In this document: piece after piece, positions 8,698 to 17,375 of the stretch
Layout of the letters: each line of letters opens with the position of its first letter
Position numbering within the stretch: the stretch's first letter is position 1
Notes under the pieces: generated by a model
Databases searched by the model: none
What the model was told of the DNA's origin: nothing
The model's input: only the letters and a program-made list of their open reading frames with translations
Origin: Phycicoccus sp.
Lineage (GTDB): Bacteria > Actinomycetota > Actinomycetes > Actinomycetales > Dermatophilaceae
Reading direction: 5' to 3'
Length of the DNA stretch: 64,000 nt
Assembly (NCBI GenBank): GCA_017993715.1
Contig: JAGOME010000001.1
Coordinates: 85,112-149,111, forward strand
Made by a program: the position numbers and the translations under genes

Positions 8698-10029
8698 ATG
8701 AGTCTGGACAAGACCTACCAGAAGGTCCCAGGAACCACGATCTTCGACGCCGAACAGTCGGCCAAGGGATACCACCTCAACCAGTTCTGTATGTCGTTCA
8801 TGAGTCCGGAGAACCGGGAGCGCTACAAGGCCGACCCCGAGGCTTACATGGCCGAGTGGCCGATGACCGAGCCGCAGAAGCAGGCGCTGCGGGACCTGGA
8901 CCTCAACGCCGCCATGCGCGAAGGCGGCAACATCTACTTCCTTGCCAAGTTCGGCTCGGCGCTGGGGTATTCGTTCCAGCAGTTGGCCGGCTCCATGACG
9001 GGCATGAGCGACGAGGAATACCGCGACATGATGGTCAGCGGTGGTCGCACCCCCGAGGGCAACCGCCTGGCCGACATCGTGGCCCAGGCCGAGTTGGCGA
9101 CCCAGGTCGAGGACGCCGCCCTGGAGGAGGACGCTCCCGCCACTCCGGCCAAGATCACCGGCGCGGTCTTCACCTCACACGTGCCGGCCATCGGCGCGGC
9201 CTGGGACCTCGGCAAGGCTGAAGAGCCGTACTGGCAGAAGGTCTTCGCCGGTTACGAGTTCTCCAAGAAGTGGGAGAAGGAGAACCTCCCGGACGTGATC
9301 TTCCTGGTCTACAACGACCACGCCACGAACTTTGACCTGAGCCTGATCCCGACCTTCGCACTCGGCACCGGTCCGGCATTCGCCACGGCCGACGAGGGCT
9401 ACGGACCGCGGCCGGTCCCCGGCATCGAGGGTGACCCCGAGCTGGCCGCCCACATCGCCCACAGCCTGATCCGCGAGGACTTCGACCTGACGCTCGCCAA
9501 CGAGATGATCGTCGACCATGGGCTGACCGTGCCCCTGACGGCGATGTTCGGCGACCCCGGCGACGCCTGGCCGTGCAAGGTCATCCCGTTCCACGTCAAC
9601 GTCGTGCAATACCCCATCCCGTCCGGTGAGCGCTGCTTCAAGCTCGGCCAGGCCTTGCGGCGGGCCATCGAGAGCTACGACAAGCCCCTCAACGTCCAGG
9701 TCTGGGGCACCGGAGGCATGAGCCACCAGCTGCAGGGACCCCGGGCGGGCCTGATCAACCGTGAGTGGGACAACGCCTTCCTGGACCGGCTCATCGCCGA
9801 CCCGGCCGGCCTGGCCGAAGTGCCGCACCTGGAGTACGTCGATGAGGCCGGATCCGAGGGCATCGAGCTCGTCATGTGGCTGATCGCGCGTGGCGCGATG
9901 AGTGACATCGACGGGACCGGCGACGTGGAGGTCGTGCACCGCTTCTACCACGTCCCGGCGTCCAACACCGCTGTCGGACACCTGATCCTGGCCAATCACC
10001 CGAACGAATCCGCCGACGCGGAGGCGTGA
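8698..10029 (+). CDS. Fused LigA-LigB extradiol dioxygenase (protocatechuate 4,5-dioxygenase or gallate dioxygenase type)
   Basis: Class III (LigB-type) non-haem Fe(II) ring-cleavage dioxygenase, 443 aa. Residues about 20-125 match the small LigA subunit (GYHLNQFCMS, GGNIYFLAKF, GSMTGM). Residues about 150-430 match LigB. Expected iron ligands are His161 (TSHVPAIG), His208 (YNDHATNF) and a glutamate in GSEGIELVMW (about 387-391); the acid-base histidine is His343 (GGMSHQLQG). Sphingomonad LigA and LigB are separate chains, while gallate dioxygenase DesB is a single chain of similar size, so substrate could be protocatechuate, gallate or 3-O-methylgallate. Linked LigM-like genes supply such products. 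No downstream 4,5-cleavage genes are present in the window. Confidence 0.93.
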   Translation: MSLDKTYQKVPGTTIFDAEQSAKGYHLNQFCMSFMSPENRERYKADPEAYMAEWPMTEPQKQALRDLDLNAAMREGGNIYFLAKFGSALGYSFQQLAGSMTGMSDEEYRDMMVSGGRTPEGNRLADIVAQAELATQVEDAALEEDAPATPAKITGAVFTSHVPAIGAAWDLGKAEEPYWQKVFAGYEFSKKWEKENLPDVIFLVYNDHATNFDLSLIPTFALGTGPAFATADEGYGPRPVPGIEGDPELAAHIAHSLIREDFDLTLANEMIVDHGLTVPLTAMFGDPGDAWPCKVIPFHVNVVQYPIPSGERCFKLGQALRRAIESYDKPLNVQVWGTGGMSHQLQGPRAGLINREWDNAFLDRLIADPAGLAEVPHLEYVDEAGSEGIELVMWLIARGAMSDIDGTGDVEVVHRFYHVPASNTAVGHLILANHPNESADAEA

Positions 10030-10287
10030 GACGACCGAGCAGCCCGTGCAGGATGTCCGTGCGCCGCGGTCTCGATGGACGGGATCGAGCTGCGGGATTA
10101 GGAGTTCGTGATCTCGATCCGTGCGGGGCATGAGGCCCGATGCCGTGATCGCCTCGGTCATGCCGTGCGACGCACCCCTTCGAGCAATGCAGGAGCAACT
10201 CGTGGTATTCGGCGGTCGGTGACTCTGCCTTCGGGTATGCCGCAGCGGCCGGATATGCCGTCGCTGCGGCTCGGGGGGCGCCCCCCA

Positions 10288-10520
10288 CCGGCCTTGGTTG
10301 CATGGATCTCAGCCATGTCTCGTACCCGCTGCCATCCGGATCACCGGCGAAGGCGGTGCTGCGCAGTGCGCTGGACCCCGGGATCGCGCACTTCGACACC
10401 GCCCGCGCTGTCCAGCCAGGGCGCTGAGGAGGAACTCGTCGGCCGAGTCTTGGCCCACCGTCGTGGCGAGTTCTTCCTCGCCAGCACGTGCGGTCGCGCC
10501 CCGGCGCTGGTCCGCAAGCG
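10288..10520 (+). pseudogene. Aldo/keto reductase remnant
   Basis: Translated fragments match the N-terminal part of aldo/keto reductases: GLGCMDLSHVSYP, then LRSALDPGIAHFDTA, then, after a frameshift near 10,423, EEELVGRVLAHRRGEFFLAS. In intact family members these flank the catalytic Asp/Tyr region. Nothing recognisable follows after about 10,520, and 10,030-10,288 shows no convincing coding signal. This is a truncated, frameshifted relic, not an expressed enzyme. Confidence 0.7.
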
Positions 10521-10529
10521 GGATATCTC

Positions 10530-10963
10530 CGAAGGCTTGCGTCCCACCATGAGTGAGATGACCTCGTCGACGTGCGAGTCAACCACATCCTTGGAGACGA
10601 TGGTTCAGCACCGCGAACACGTCGACGATCTCGGTGTCGGTCAGGGAGGCGGTCGGCTCATCGAGGATGAGGACGCGCGCGTCAGTGGCCATCGTTCGGG
10701 CAAAGGCAAACATCGTCCGCTGGACCGGCGAGTGGTCCGCCCCGACCGTGCCGAGAGGGATGTCCTCGTTGAGCGCAGCGAGTCCGGAGCGCGGACGGCA
10801 CCGAGCCCCTTGATCAGTGTGACTTGCCCACCGTTCTCGCCCAGGAGCGCGTGGATCTCGCCGGAACGCACCGACAACCGCGATCCCTTACGGGCAGGCA
10901 GACCCTCGCGAGCTCTTGACGAGGCTGATCGCCTCCAGGGCTGCCGATTCCCCGGTGGTCATG
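10530..10963 (-). pseudogene. Remnant of an RbsA-type ABC ATPase (copy 2 locus)
   Basis: Scattered minus-strand pieces match the intact ATPase at 1602-3113. These are a start overlapping the dehydrogenase stop (ATGA at 10,959-10,963), a segment like GEIHALLGENG with part of the P-loop lost, an ATDARVLILDEPTAS-like piece, and a DSHVDEVISLMVGR piece at about 10,540-10,580. They are in different frames with internal deletions, and the second ATP-binding domain is missing. It shows that the second locus once had the same gene order as the first, followed by decay. Confidence 0.85.
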
Positions 10964-12026
10964 CCACCGGGTCCGGCACGTCGTTGCATCGGATGATGAC
11001 TTTGGGGTGGGTGCCGCTGAGGTGCATTCGGAATGCGTTGGCGGCATCTTCGAGGTCGAAGATGGCGGTGGTTAACTCGTCGACGTGGAGGTGGGGCAGG
11101 ACCGCCAGGGCGCGGGGGAACGCGTAGGGGGAGATGAAGACCCCCGAGAGCGTGAGTTCTTTGAGGTAGAGGTAGTCGGAGAGGTTCAGGGGCATTTGGT
11201 AGGTCGCGGGGTACATGGCGCCATAGATCACGGTGGCGCCCTTGGCCGCCAGATCGAGCAGGCCCGCGACCGCCCGGGTCGAGCCGGAGGCGTCGATGAC
11301 CACGTCGAAGCCTCGACCGTGGGTGAGGTCGTCCACCACGGCCTGCTGGTCTTGGGCGATCGGGTCGATGACGTGCTGGGCGCCGTGACGCAGCGCCAGG
11401 TCGCGCCGCTCCGCGATCGGTTCGATCATCGTCAGTGAGGTCGCGCCGTAGCGCTTCATCACCTGCAGGACCAGCTGCCCGATGGGGCCTCCCCCGCACA
11501 CCAGCACGGTGTCACCGACCTTGATCCCGGTCTTGTCGGCGATGCGCACCGCGACCGAGGTGGGCTCCAGCAGGCAGCCCTTGAGGAGGGAGACGTCGTC
11601 GGGGAGCCGGTAGACCTGTGATTCGTGCCAGGTCACTCGCTGGGCCATCCCGGGCCGGTTGTAGTCCTGGATGAACTCGCAGAACTGCTGCGTGCCGGCT
11701 TGGCAGGCCCGGCAGGTCCCACAGAACCGAATGAAGTTCCCGGCAACCCGATCACCGACGGCCAGGCCGTTGCGCTGGGCCCGCTCCCCGAGGGCCTCGA
11801 CGACCCCCGAGATCTCGTGCCCGAGCCCGATGGGGACCTCGGTGCGGAAATAGCCCTCCGCGACATGCGGATCCGAGCCGCAGATGGCCGCGTACGCGAC
11901 CTTGATCCGCACGTCCTCCGGGCCGAGCTCGTGCTCGGGGAAGTCAACGACCCCGATGGCGCCACGTTCACTCTCGTCCGTGGCGCGCAGGTTCCCCAGT
12001 TTGGTCACTGCAACAGTTCTCATCAC
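10959..12026 (-). CDS. Zinc-dependent alcohol dehydrogenase, copy 2
   Basis: Same protein as the product of 3110-4183 (355 of 357 residues; only the last two serines are missing because the repeat boundary falls at the stop). All zinc ligands and the GGGPIG motif are kept. It lies inside the 2,882-bp repeat and follows the copy 2 transketolase genes with the same spacing. No functional transporter follows it: the adjacent ATPase is a pseudogene. It looks intact and could add dosage or be a recently converted redundant copy. Confidence 0.9.
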   Translation of the reverse strand: MMRTVAVTKLGNLRATDESERGAIGVVDFPEHELGPEDVRIKVAYAAICGSDPHVAEGYFRTEVPIGLGHEISGVVEALGERAQRNGLAVGDRVAGNFIRFCGTCRACQAGTQQFCEFIQDYNRPGMAQRVTWHESQVYRLPDDVSLLKGCLLEPTSVAVRIADKTGIKVGDTVLVCGGGPIGQLVLQVMKRYGATSLTMIEPIAERRDLALRHGAQHVIDPIAQDQQAVVDDLTHGRGFDVVIDASGSTRAVAGLLDLAAKGATVIYGAMYPATYQMPLNLSDYLYLKELTLSGVFISPYAFPRALAVLPHLHVDELTTAIFDLEDAANAFRMHLSGTHPKVIIRCNDVPDPVA

Positions 12027-13844
12027 GATCCTCGATTCCGCTCAGCTGCGTGTCAGGGTGCGGCGGGCGGCGGCCAGGGTGGCGCGGTGGCCGTAGCCGT
12101 GCTTGTCGCGCAACTCCACGTCGTTGCCGAAACCGGCGTAGACCTGGGGGATCCCCAACCGTTCGAATGCCGTGAGGCAGATGCCGTGGTCGGTCACAAC
12201 GTCCGCGATCCGGGTCGCCAAGCCACCGTAGGCCAGGTGGTCCTCCAGGACCACGAAACGGCCGTGGGTCTCGGCCGCGCAGCGGACCACCAGATCCGCG
12301 TCGATCGGCTTGATGGTGAACATGTCGACCACCCGAACCGAACAGCCTTCCTCAGCCAACTCCTCCGCGACGTCAAGGGCCTGCGCCACCGTCGTGCCAT
12401 GGGTGAAGATCGTCAGGTCGTGCCCATCACGGGCCACGATGCCCTGACCGATCCGGATCTCGTGCTGGCCAGGTTCGTACAGCACCCGATCAGCCTTGCC
12501 GACCGCGAGCCGGATGTAGAGGGGGCCGTCCATGCTCATGGACTGGCGCAGCACCTCGCCGACCATCTGCGGGTCACCGATCGAGGTGACGGTCATGTTG
12601 GTCAGCGCCCCCATGAGGGTCAGGTCCTCGACCGCGTAATGAGTCGATCCACCGTTGCCGACCAACCCGCCATGGGTCCCGATGATCTTCACCGGCAGGT
12701 TCGGGTAACACACGTCAGTGCGGACCTGCTCCAAAGCCCGCATGCTCAGGAAGGGCAGCATGCCCGACACGACGGGAATGTTGCCGTCATACGCCAGACC
12801 AGCCGCGACCCCGACACAGACCTGCTCGGCCAGGCCGACATCCAGGAACCGATCCGGGTACTTCTCCTGGAACTCCACGAGAGTGGCCCCGATGTCCGGG
12901 GTGAGAACCCAGAGGTTGTCATGGCTCTCCCCGAGCTCGGCCAGAGTGCTCCCGATGACCGAGCGAGCAGAGAGCATCTCTCCGAACGTGAACGTGACCG
13001 GCATCAGATGCTCGCCTTCTCGCGGGTGGAATTCAGCGCCGCCAGGGCGCGTTCGAGATCGGCGGCGCCCAGCGATCCGGCATGCCAGGCCAAGTTGTGC
13101 TCCATGAAGTCCACACCCTTGCCCTTGACCGTCTCGGCAATGATCACCGTCGGGACATCGCTGCCAGGATCGGGCAGGGCATCGAGGGCCGCGACCAGCG
13201 CCGCCATGTCATGCCCATCGCACTCCACAACATTCCACCCGAACGCCCGCCACTTATCGGCATACGGCTCGAACGCGACACGGTCCTCCGCGAAACTCGT
13301 CATGAGTTGACGGTTCCGGTCGATGATGGCCACCAGATTGCCCAAACGGTTGCTGCGACCGGCCATCACGCCCTCCCACACCGAACCCTCACCGGTTTCG
13401 CCGTCGCCCATCAACGTGAAAACCCGATGCCGCTCACCGCGATGCCGCGCACCCAAAGCCATACCAACCGCAAGCGGAAGCCCATGACCCAGCGACCCGG
13501 TCGAACACTCAACCCCAGGCAACTGCACCTTGCACGGGTGCATCCCATACGCGCTATCGAGCTGGCCGTATGTCGCGACGATCCCCTCATACGAAAAGAA
13601 ACCACGCATCGCCATCGCGATATACATGCACACCGCGGCGTGACCCTTACTCAGGACGAACCGGTCACGGGCCGGGTTGGCCAGGTCGGTCGGATCGACC
13701 CGCAAGCCGTAGTGGTACAACGCAGTGAAAATGTCAGCCGCGGACAAGTCCCCACCAATATGCACCGCCCCCTCGTACGTCCCACACAACTCCAAGAGTT
13801 TGGTACGCAACTCGAACGCGCGATCCTCCAGTTCGGCGACGCTG
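10963..13844. repeat. Long direct repeat, copy 2 (2,882 bp; partner 3,120-6,001)
   Basis: Second copy of the dehydrogenase-transketolase segment, same orientation, constant offset of 7,843. Flanks are diverged relatives of the copy 1 flanks: a decayed ATPase on the left and a decayed aldehyde dehydrogenase on the right. No insertion sequence or target-site duplication is visible at either boundary. Confidence 0.95.
12042..13004 (-). CDS. Transketolase, C-terminal half, copy 2
   Basis: 320 aa, identical in sequence to the product of 4199-5161, including the catalytic glutamate (Glu60) and the TGATG coupling to the N-half gene. It lies wholly inside the long repeat. Function as for copy 1; whether it is expressed depends on the promoter near 14,007-14,037 and whatever drives the minus strand there. 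Confidence 0.92.
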   Translation of the reverse strand: MPVTFTFGEMLSARSVIGSTLAELGESHDNLWVLTPDIGATLVEFQEKYPDRFLDVGLAEQVCVGVAAGLAYDGNIPVVSGMLPFLSMRALEQVRTDVCYPNLPVKIIGTHGGLVGNGGSTHYAVEDLTLMGALTNMTVTSIGDPQMVGEVLRQSMSMDGPLYIRLAVGKADRVLYEPGQHEIRIGQGIVARDGHDLTIFTHGTTVAQALDVAEELAEEGCSVRVVDMFTIKPIDADLVVRCAAETHGRFVVLEDHLAYGGLATRIADVVTDHGICLTAFERLGIPQVYAGFGNDVELRDKHGYGHRATLAAARRTLTRS

Positions 13845-13882
13845 ACCTTCTGGCCATGGGCCCGATGTGGCTGGCTCATCAT
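13004..13882 (-). CDS. Transketolase, N-terminal half, copy 2
   Basis: 292 aa, identical to the product of 5161-6039 from about residue 14 on. The N-terminus differs (MMSQPHRAHGQKVS against MMSQPRLATGASPS), showing where the exact repeat ends. The ribosome-binding region (AGGGAGGACATG) is a close variant of copy 1. ThDP motifs are intact. The upstream intergenic region resembles that of copy 1 with many substitutions. Confidence 0.92.
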   Translation of the reverse strand: MMSQPHRAHGQKVSVAELEDRAFELRTKLLELCGTYEGAVHIGGDLSAADIFTALYHYGLRVDPTDLANPARDRFVLSKGHAAVCMYIAMAMRGFFSYEGIVATYGQLDSAYGMHPCKVQLPGVECSTGSLGHGLPLAVGMALGARHRGERHRVFTLMGDGETGEGSVWEGVMAGRSNRLGNLVAIIDRNRQLMTSFAEDRVAFEPYADKWRAFGWNVVECDGHDMAALVAALDALPDPGSDVPTVIIAETVKGKGVDFMEHNLAWHAGSLGAADLERALAALNSTREKASI

Positions 13883-14006
13883 GTCCTCCCTATTGATGAC
13901 ACGAAGCCGCTGCCGTTACCCGAGGCGGAACAGTTCCGAGCCCCTGCCGTGCGAGCGGCCGTCCGGCTGCTTTGGCCGGAAGTGAGGCCGACCGTAGCAC
14001 GATGAC

Positions 14007-14037
14007 GTTTATAAGTAAACAGGTATACCTCTATACT
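14007..14037 (+). promoter_or_regulatory. Promoter with embedded palindromes, site 2
   Basis: Near-copy of site 1 at 6160: TTTATA (14,008-14,013) and TATACT (14,032-14,037) with an 18-base spacer, GTTTATAAGTAAAC over the -35 and AGGTATACCT (14,021-14,030) in the spacer. The -10 is closer to consensus than in site 1. The gene it faces is a pseudogene, yet the operator is well kept, which hints that the site still serves the divergent transketolase copy. Confidence 0.6.
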
Positions 14038-14189
14038 CTGTGAGGGCCGGTCGGGAGATGCTTGAGCTCTTCGGGCATGGGACACGGACGCAAAACACCA
14101 CAGAGATGGTGGGTGACGTCCACGATGGGTGCCTACCGGCCTGTTCGTGGAGGTCGTGAGCGATTCACCGATGATGTTCTGGCAGTTGC

Positions 14190-14490
14190 TGATCCGGGCG
14201 ACGCAGCGATCCTGTGACAGGAGAACAGCAAGATTCGGTTCGAGGCCTGGAACGACGCCCTCGTCTTCGAGATCCGCCGGAATCTGGCCTGGCCGTCGCC
14301 GACGGGGTCGACACGGGAAGGACCCTCGAGCCCGCCCCGGCATACCGGTTGCCACCCAGGCGTCCTACCAGCCCCCGAAGGGGTGACGGTCATCGGGCCG
14401 GTCAACTGGCTGATCGCCACACTCGGCGTCGCATTGCCGCATGTCTCGCTCAGGCGGGCCTGCGGCGAGGTCCTTGCCGAATGTCACCGG
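14190..14490 (+). pseudogene. Aldehyde dehydrogenase remnant (copy 2 locus)
   Basis: Pieces in several frames match the intact enzyme at 6268-7761: DAAIL followed by a stop and QENSKIRFEAW, then DALVFEIRRNLA, then GVTVIGPVNWLIATLGVALPH. At least one nonsense codon and several frameshifts are present, and the cofactor and catalytic parts downstream are gone. The rest of 14,041-14,645 shows nothing else; the last bases hold the ribosome-binding site (GAGGAG) of the next gene. Confidence 0.85.
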
Positions 14491-14645
14491 TGGTTCTGCC
14501 GGAGTGGCGCCATAGTTTGCGTCGATGGCTGCGGAAGGTAGTCGGGGTCTTCCAGGCGTGGCCCATAGGCCGCAGGCTGAGGTCACCGCAAGGGCGCGGA
14601 CACAAGCGTCTCTGGCCCAGCGCAGGACCTGACGAGGAGCTCGCC

Positions 14646-15662
14646 ATGATGACAGCACACCTTTCCCGGCGTACGGCACTGACTGCGGCGCTGGCCACCC
14701 TTGGACTCGCGGCGACAGCCTGCACCTCCGACGACCCCGGGGGTGCGTCGGCCTCAGGTACAGCCTCCGGCGGGGCCGACCTGATCCCGGTGACCATCGG
14801 CGCGGTGTTCACCACCGCGGCGGTGCCGTTCTGGGTGGCTCAGGACCAGGGCATCTTCGCCAAAAACGGCCTGGCCGCCACGATCACCCAGGCGCCAAAC
14901 TTCGCCGCTTCCGCACCGTCGCTGCTCAATGGGCAGATGCAATTCGCCAACGCGGCCACCGCGCCGATCATCACGGCGATCGCCCAGGACATGCCCATCC
15001 AGATCGTCGCCGGCGTGCAGGCGGAACCCAAGGACACCAATGAGGGTGACGAAGGGGTGATGGTCCCGACGGACAGTCCGATCAAGCGTCCCAAAGACCT
15101 GCAGGGCAAGATCGTCGCAACCAGCGCGATCGGCTCGGGCCCCTACGTCGGCGTCATGGCGAACTACCTCGCGGATGGCGGAGCCCCCGACGGGATCAAC
15201 TGGGTGGTCATCACCCTGAGCGAGCAGATTGCCGCCCTCGAGAAGGGCCAAGTCGACGCGATCATTGCCTCCGAACCATTCACCGCAGCTGCGCGCAAGG
15301 CGGGCTTCATCTCAGCCTTCGCGGCCTATCGCCCCGATGGGCTCGATGTGATTCCCGCTGGTTTTCCCGATGCCGTTCTCGTGGCGAGCGCGGCATACCT
15401 CAAGGACAACCACGACACCGCCGCCAAGATGCGCCAGGCGATGATCGAAGCGAACGACTACGCACAGAACAACCCAGATGCGGTGCGCAAACTGCTGGTC
15501 GACAAGCTCAGCATGGACCCTGCCATCGTGCAGGACGTCCGCCTGCCGGCCTTCATCGGTGAGGTCACGGCAGCCGCGGTCCAGCCCATGGTCGATGCCA
15601 TGGCCCAGATCGGCCTGATCGACCGGGAATTGGATGCGACGTCAATGGTGTGGATGCCGTGA
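14646..15662 (+). CDS. NMT1/SsuA-type ABC transporter substrate-binding lipoprotein
   Basis: Binding protein of the NMT1/THI5-like family (338 aa), as in importers for sulfonates, nitrate, thiamine precursors and some aromatic acids. The signal peptide has a twin-arginine-like SRRTAL and a lipobox ATAC with Cys26; the mature part begins IPVTIGAVFTTAAVPFWVAQ and carries GKIVATSAIGSGPY in mid-protein. Start chosen at the ATG with GAGGAG upstream. It overlaps the first permease gene. Ligand unknown; the linked MBL-fold hydrolase raises a sulfated or aromatic ligand as a possibility. Confidence 0.88.
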   Translation: MMTAHLSRRTALTAALATLGLAATACTSDDPGGASASGTASGGADLIPVTIGAVFTTAAVPFWVAQDQGIFAKNGLAATITQAPNFAASAPSLLNGQMQFANAATAPIITAIAQDMPIQIVAGVQAEPKDTNEGDEGVMVPTDSPIKRPKDLQGKIVATSAIGSGPYVGVMANYLADGGAPDGINWVVITLSEQIAALEKGQVDAIIASEPFTAAARKAGFISAFAAYRPDGLDVIPAGFPDAVLVASAAYLKDNHDTAAKMRQAMIEANDYAQNNPDAVRKLLVDKLSMDPAIVQDVRLPAFIGEVTAAAVQPMVDAMAQIGLIDRELDATSMVWMP

Positions 15663-16555
15663 GCGGGGCGTCGGGAAGGCCGCCCGGGGGAGGCACGACC
15701 GCGCCGGTTGCACCCACAGCGCCTGACCTGCAGGTCGACCGTCAATCGTCCCCGGAGGCGACCGGCCCCTCGGTGGGGTTGTCCGCCCGCCGCGAGCTCC
15801 TGCTCGGCGCCTTGGGACTGGTCACGATCCTGCTCGTCTGGCAGATCGCCAGCTCCACCGGGGCACTATCGGCCAATGCTGTGCCGCCGCCGGCAACGGT
15901 CCTGTTGACTTTCGCGGGCTTGATGATCAACACCACCTTCTGGAGCGCCGTCTTCGCCACCATGTCCGTGGCGATTCTCGGGATCGTCGTCGTCATTCTG
16001 ATCGCCGTCCCGATGTCGATGGCAATTCACCGGTCCTTCGCGGTGCGTGAGTCGACCTGGTTCATCGTCGAGTTCCTCAAGCCGATCCCCCCCGTTGCCC
16101 TGATCCCGTTGACGATCCTGCTCTGGGGCCCCACCAAGTCGGTCGAACTCTTCCTCGTTGTCTTCGCTGCGCTCTGGCCGATGCTGACTCAGCTGGGGTA
16201 TGGGTTGCGCGAGATCTCCGGAACCGCCTTGGACGTCGCGCGGGTATATCGGTTCACTCGGGCTCAGCGCACTGTCCGAATCGTTGTGCCGAGCCTGACA
16301 CCCTTCGCGATGACCGGTCTGCGAATTTCGGTGACCATGGCCCTCGTCGTGGCGATCGTCACGGAGTACATCATCGGCATACCGGGCCTCGGGGCCATGC
16401 TCTCGACGAGTCAGGCGGCCGGGCGGCTCGATCGGATGTACGCCTTGATCGTCGTCATGGGGCTGCTTGGCTTGGCGCTCAACGGCCTGCTCTCCCTCGC
16501 AAACAGGCCGCTGTTGTTCTGGCACCCCTCTCAGCGTGAGAGGGCGGGATCATGA
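15650..16555 (+). CDS. ABC transporter permease, SsuC/TauC family (first)
   Basis: BPD_transp_1 permease, about 300 aa: a polar N-terminus of about 45 residues, then about six hydrophobic segments, with an EAA-like loop around GTALDVARVYRFTRAQRTVRIVVPS. The longest open start is GTG at 15,650; a GTG at 15,659 that overlaps the upstream stop as GTGA is more likely in vivo. It pairs with the second permease, so the importer is a heterodimer. Confidence 0.88.
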   Translation: MDAVSGASGRPPGGGTTAPVAPTAPDLQVDRQSSPEATGPSVGLSARRELLLGALGLVTILLVWQIASSTGALSANAVPPPATVLLTFAGLMINTTFWSAVFATMSVAILGIVVVILIAVPMSMAIHRSFAVRESTWFIVEFLKPIPPVALIPLTILLWGPTKSVELFLVVFAALWPMLTQLGYGLREISGTALDVARVYRFTRAQRTVRIVVPSLTPFAMTGLRISVTMALVVAIVTEYIIGIPGLGAMLSTSQAAGRLDRMYALIVVMGLLGLALNGLLSLANRPLLFWHPSQRERAGS

Positions 16556-17343
16556 CGCGTTCAGCAACCGAGATGCTGCGACTCCTGCTGTGGCGGCTGT
16601 GGCTCCCCGCCCTCATTGTCGGGCTCTGGTGGATCACCAGCACGACCAACTCCTCGCTGTACTACCCGCCGCTCCCGAATATCCTCAGCGAGATCGTTGA
16701 CGACTGGATCCTCGGACCGCGCCTGACTCGGGACCTGCTTCCCACCCTGCAGAACTTCTTCAAGGGTTTGTCCATCGCCCTCATCGGCGGAACCGTCGTC
16801 GGTGTCGTGCTCGGCCGCAGCTCCCTGCTCCGAGCGTTGCTTGCGCCCATCATCAACTTCCTTCGGTCGCTGCCCTCCCCGGCCCTGATCCCGATTGTGC
16901 TGGTGATCTTCGGCATCGGGAACTCGATGAGCGTCGCGCTGATTGCGATCGGTGCCTTCTGGCCGACGCTGCTGAACACCATGGACGGGGTCCGCAGCGT
17001 TGATCCGCAAGTGCGGGACATGGTGCGTTCCTATCGGCTCTCCCCGTGGCAGAACATCTGGCGCGTCGTCCTGCCCAGCGCCATGCCGCAGATCGTCGCC
17101 GGATATCGCATCTCCCTGCAGATCTCCATCATCCTCATCGTGGTCAGCGAGATGGTCGGTTCGGCCCGCGGCCTCGGCTACTTCGTCCTGGAGTCCCAGC
17201 AACTGTTCCGAGTGACGTCCACCTGGGCAGGCACCATCATGCTCGGCGTCCTCGGCTATCTCCTCACCTCGATCTTCGTGGTCATCGAGCGCCGCGTCCT
17301 GAGCTGGCAGATCCGGATGCGGGCGGCCACCGGGGCTGCGTGA
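16552..17343 (+). CDS. ABC transporter permease, SsuC/TauC family (second)
   Basis: BPD_transp_1 permease (263 aa) with about six membrane segments and an EAA-type loop DMVRSYRLSPWQNIWRVVLP that contacts the ATPase. The ATG overlaps the stop of the first permease gene (ATGA). Presence of two different permeases rather than one homodimeric permease is less usual in the taurine/sulfonate group and more like some pyrimidine-precursor and aromatic importers. Confidence 0.88.
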   Translation: MTRSATEMLRLLLWRLWLPALIVGLWWITSTTNSSLYYPPLPNILSEIVDDWILGPRLTRDLLPTLQNFFKGLSIALIGGTVVGVVLGRSSLLRALLAPIINFLRSLPSPALIPIVLVIFGIGNSMSVALIAIGAFWPTLLNTMDGVRSVDPQVRDMVRSYRLSPWQNIWRVVLPSAMPQIVAGYRISLQISIILIVVSEMVGSARGLGYFVLESQQLFRVTSTWAGTIMLGVLGYLLTSIFVVIERRVLSWQIRMRAATGAA

Positions 17344-17375
17344 GCCCCCCTTACCGAGAACAGAAGGTGTTCTGT

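Noticed and set aside
3120..13844. Composite transposon or phage explanation for the long repeat
   Set aside because: No insertion sequence, inverted repeat, integrase or target duplication is seen at the edges, and the flanks are homologous too. Old tandem duplication plus conversion explains it better.
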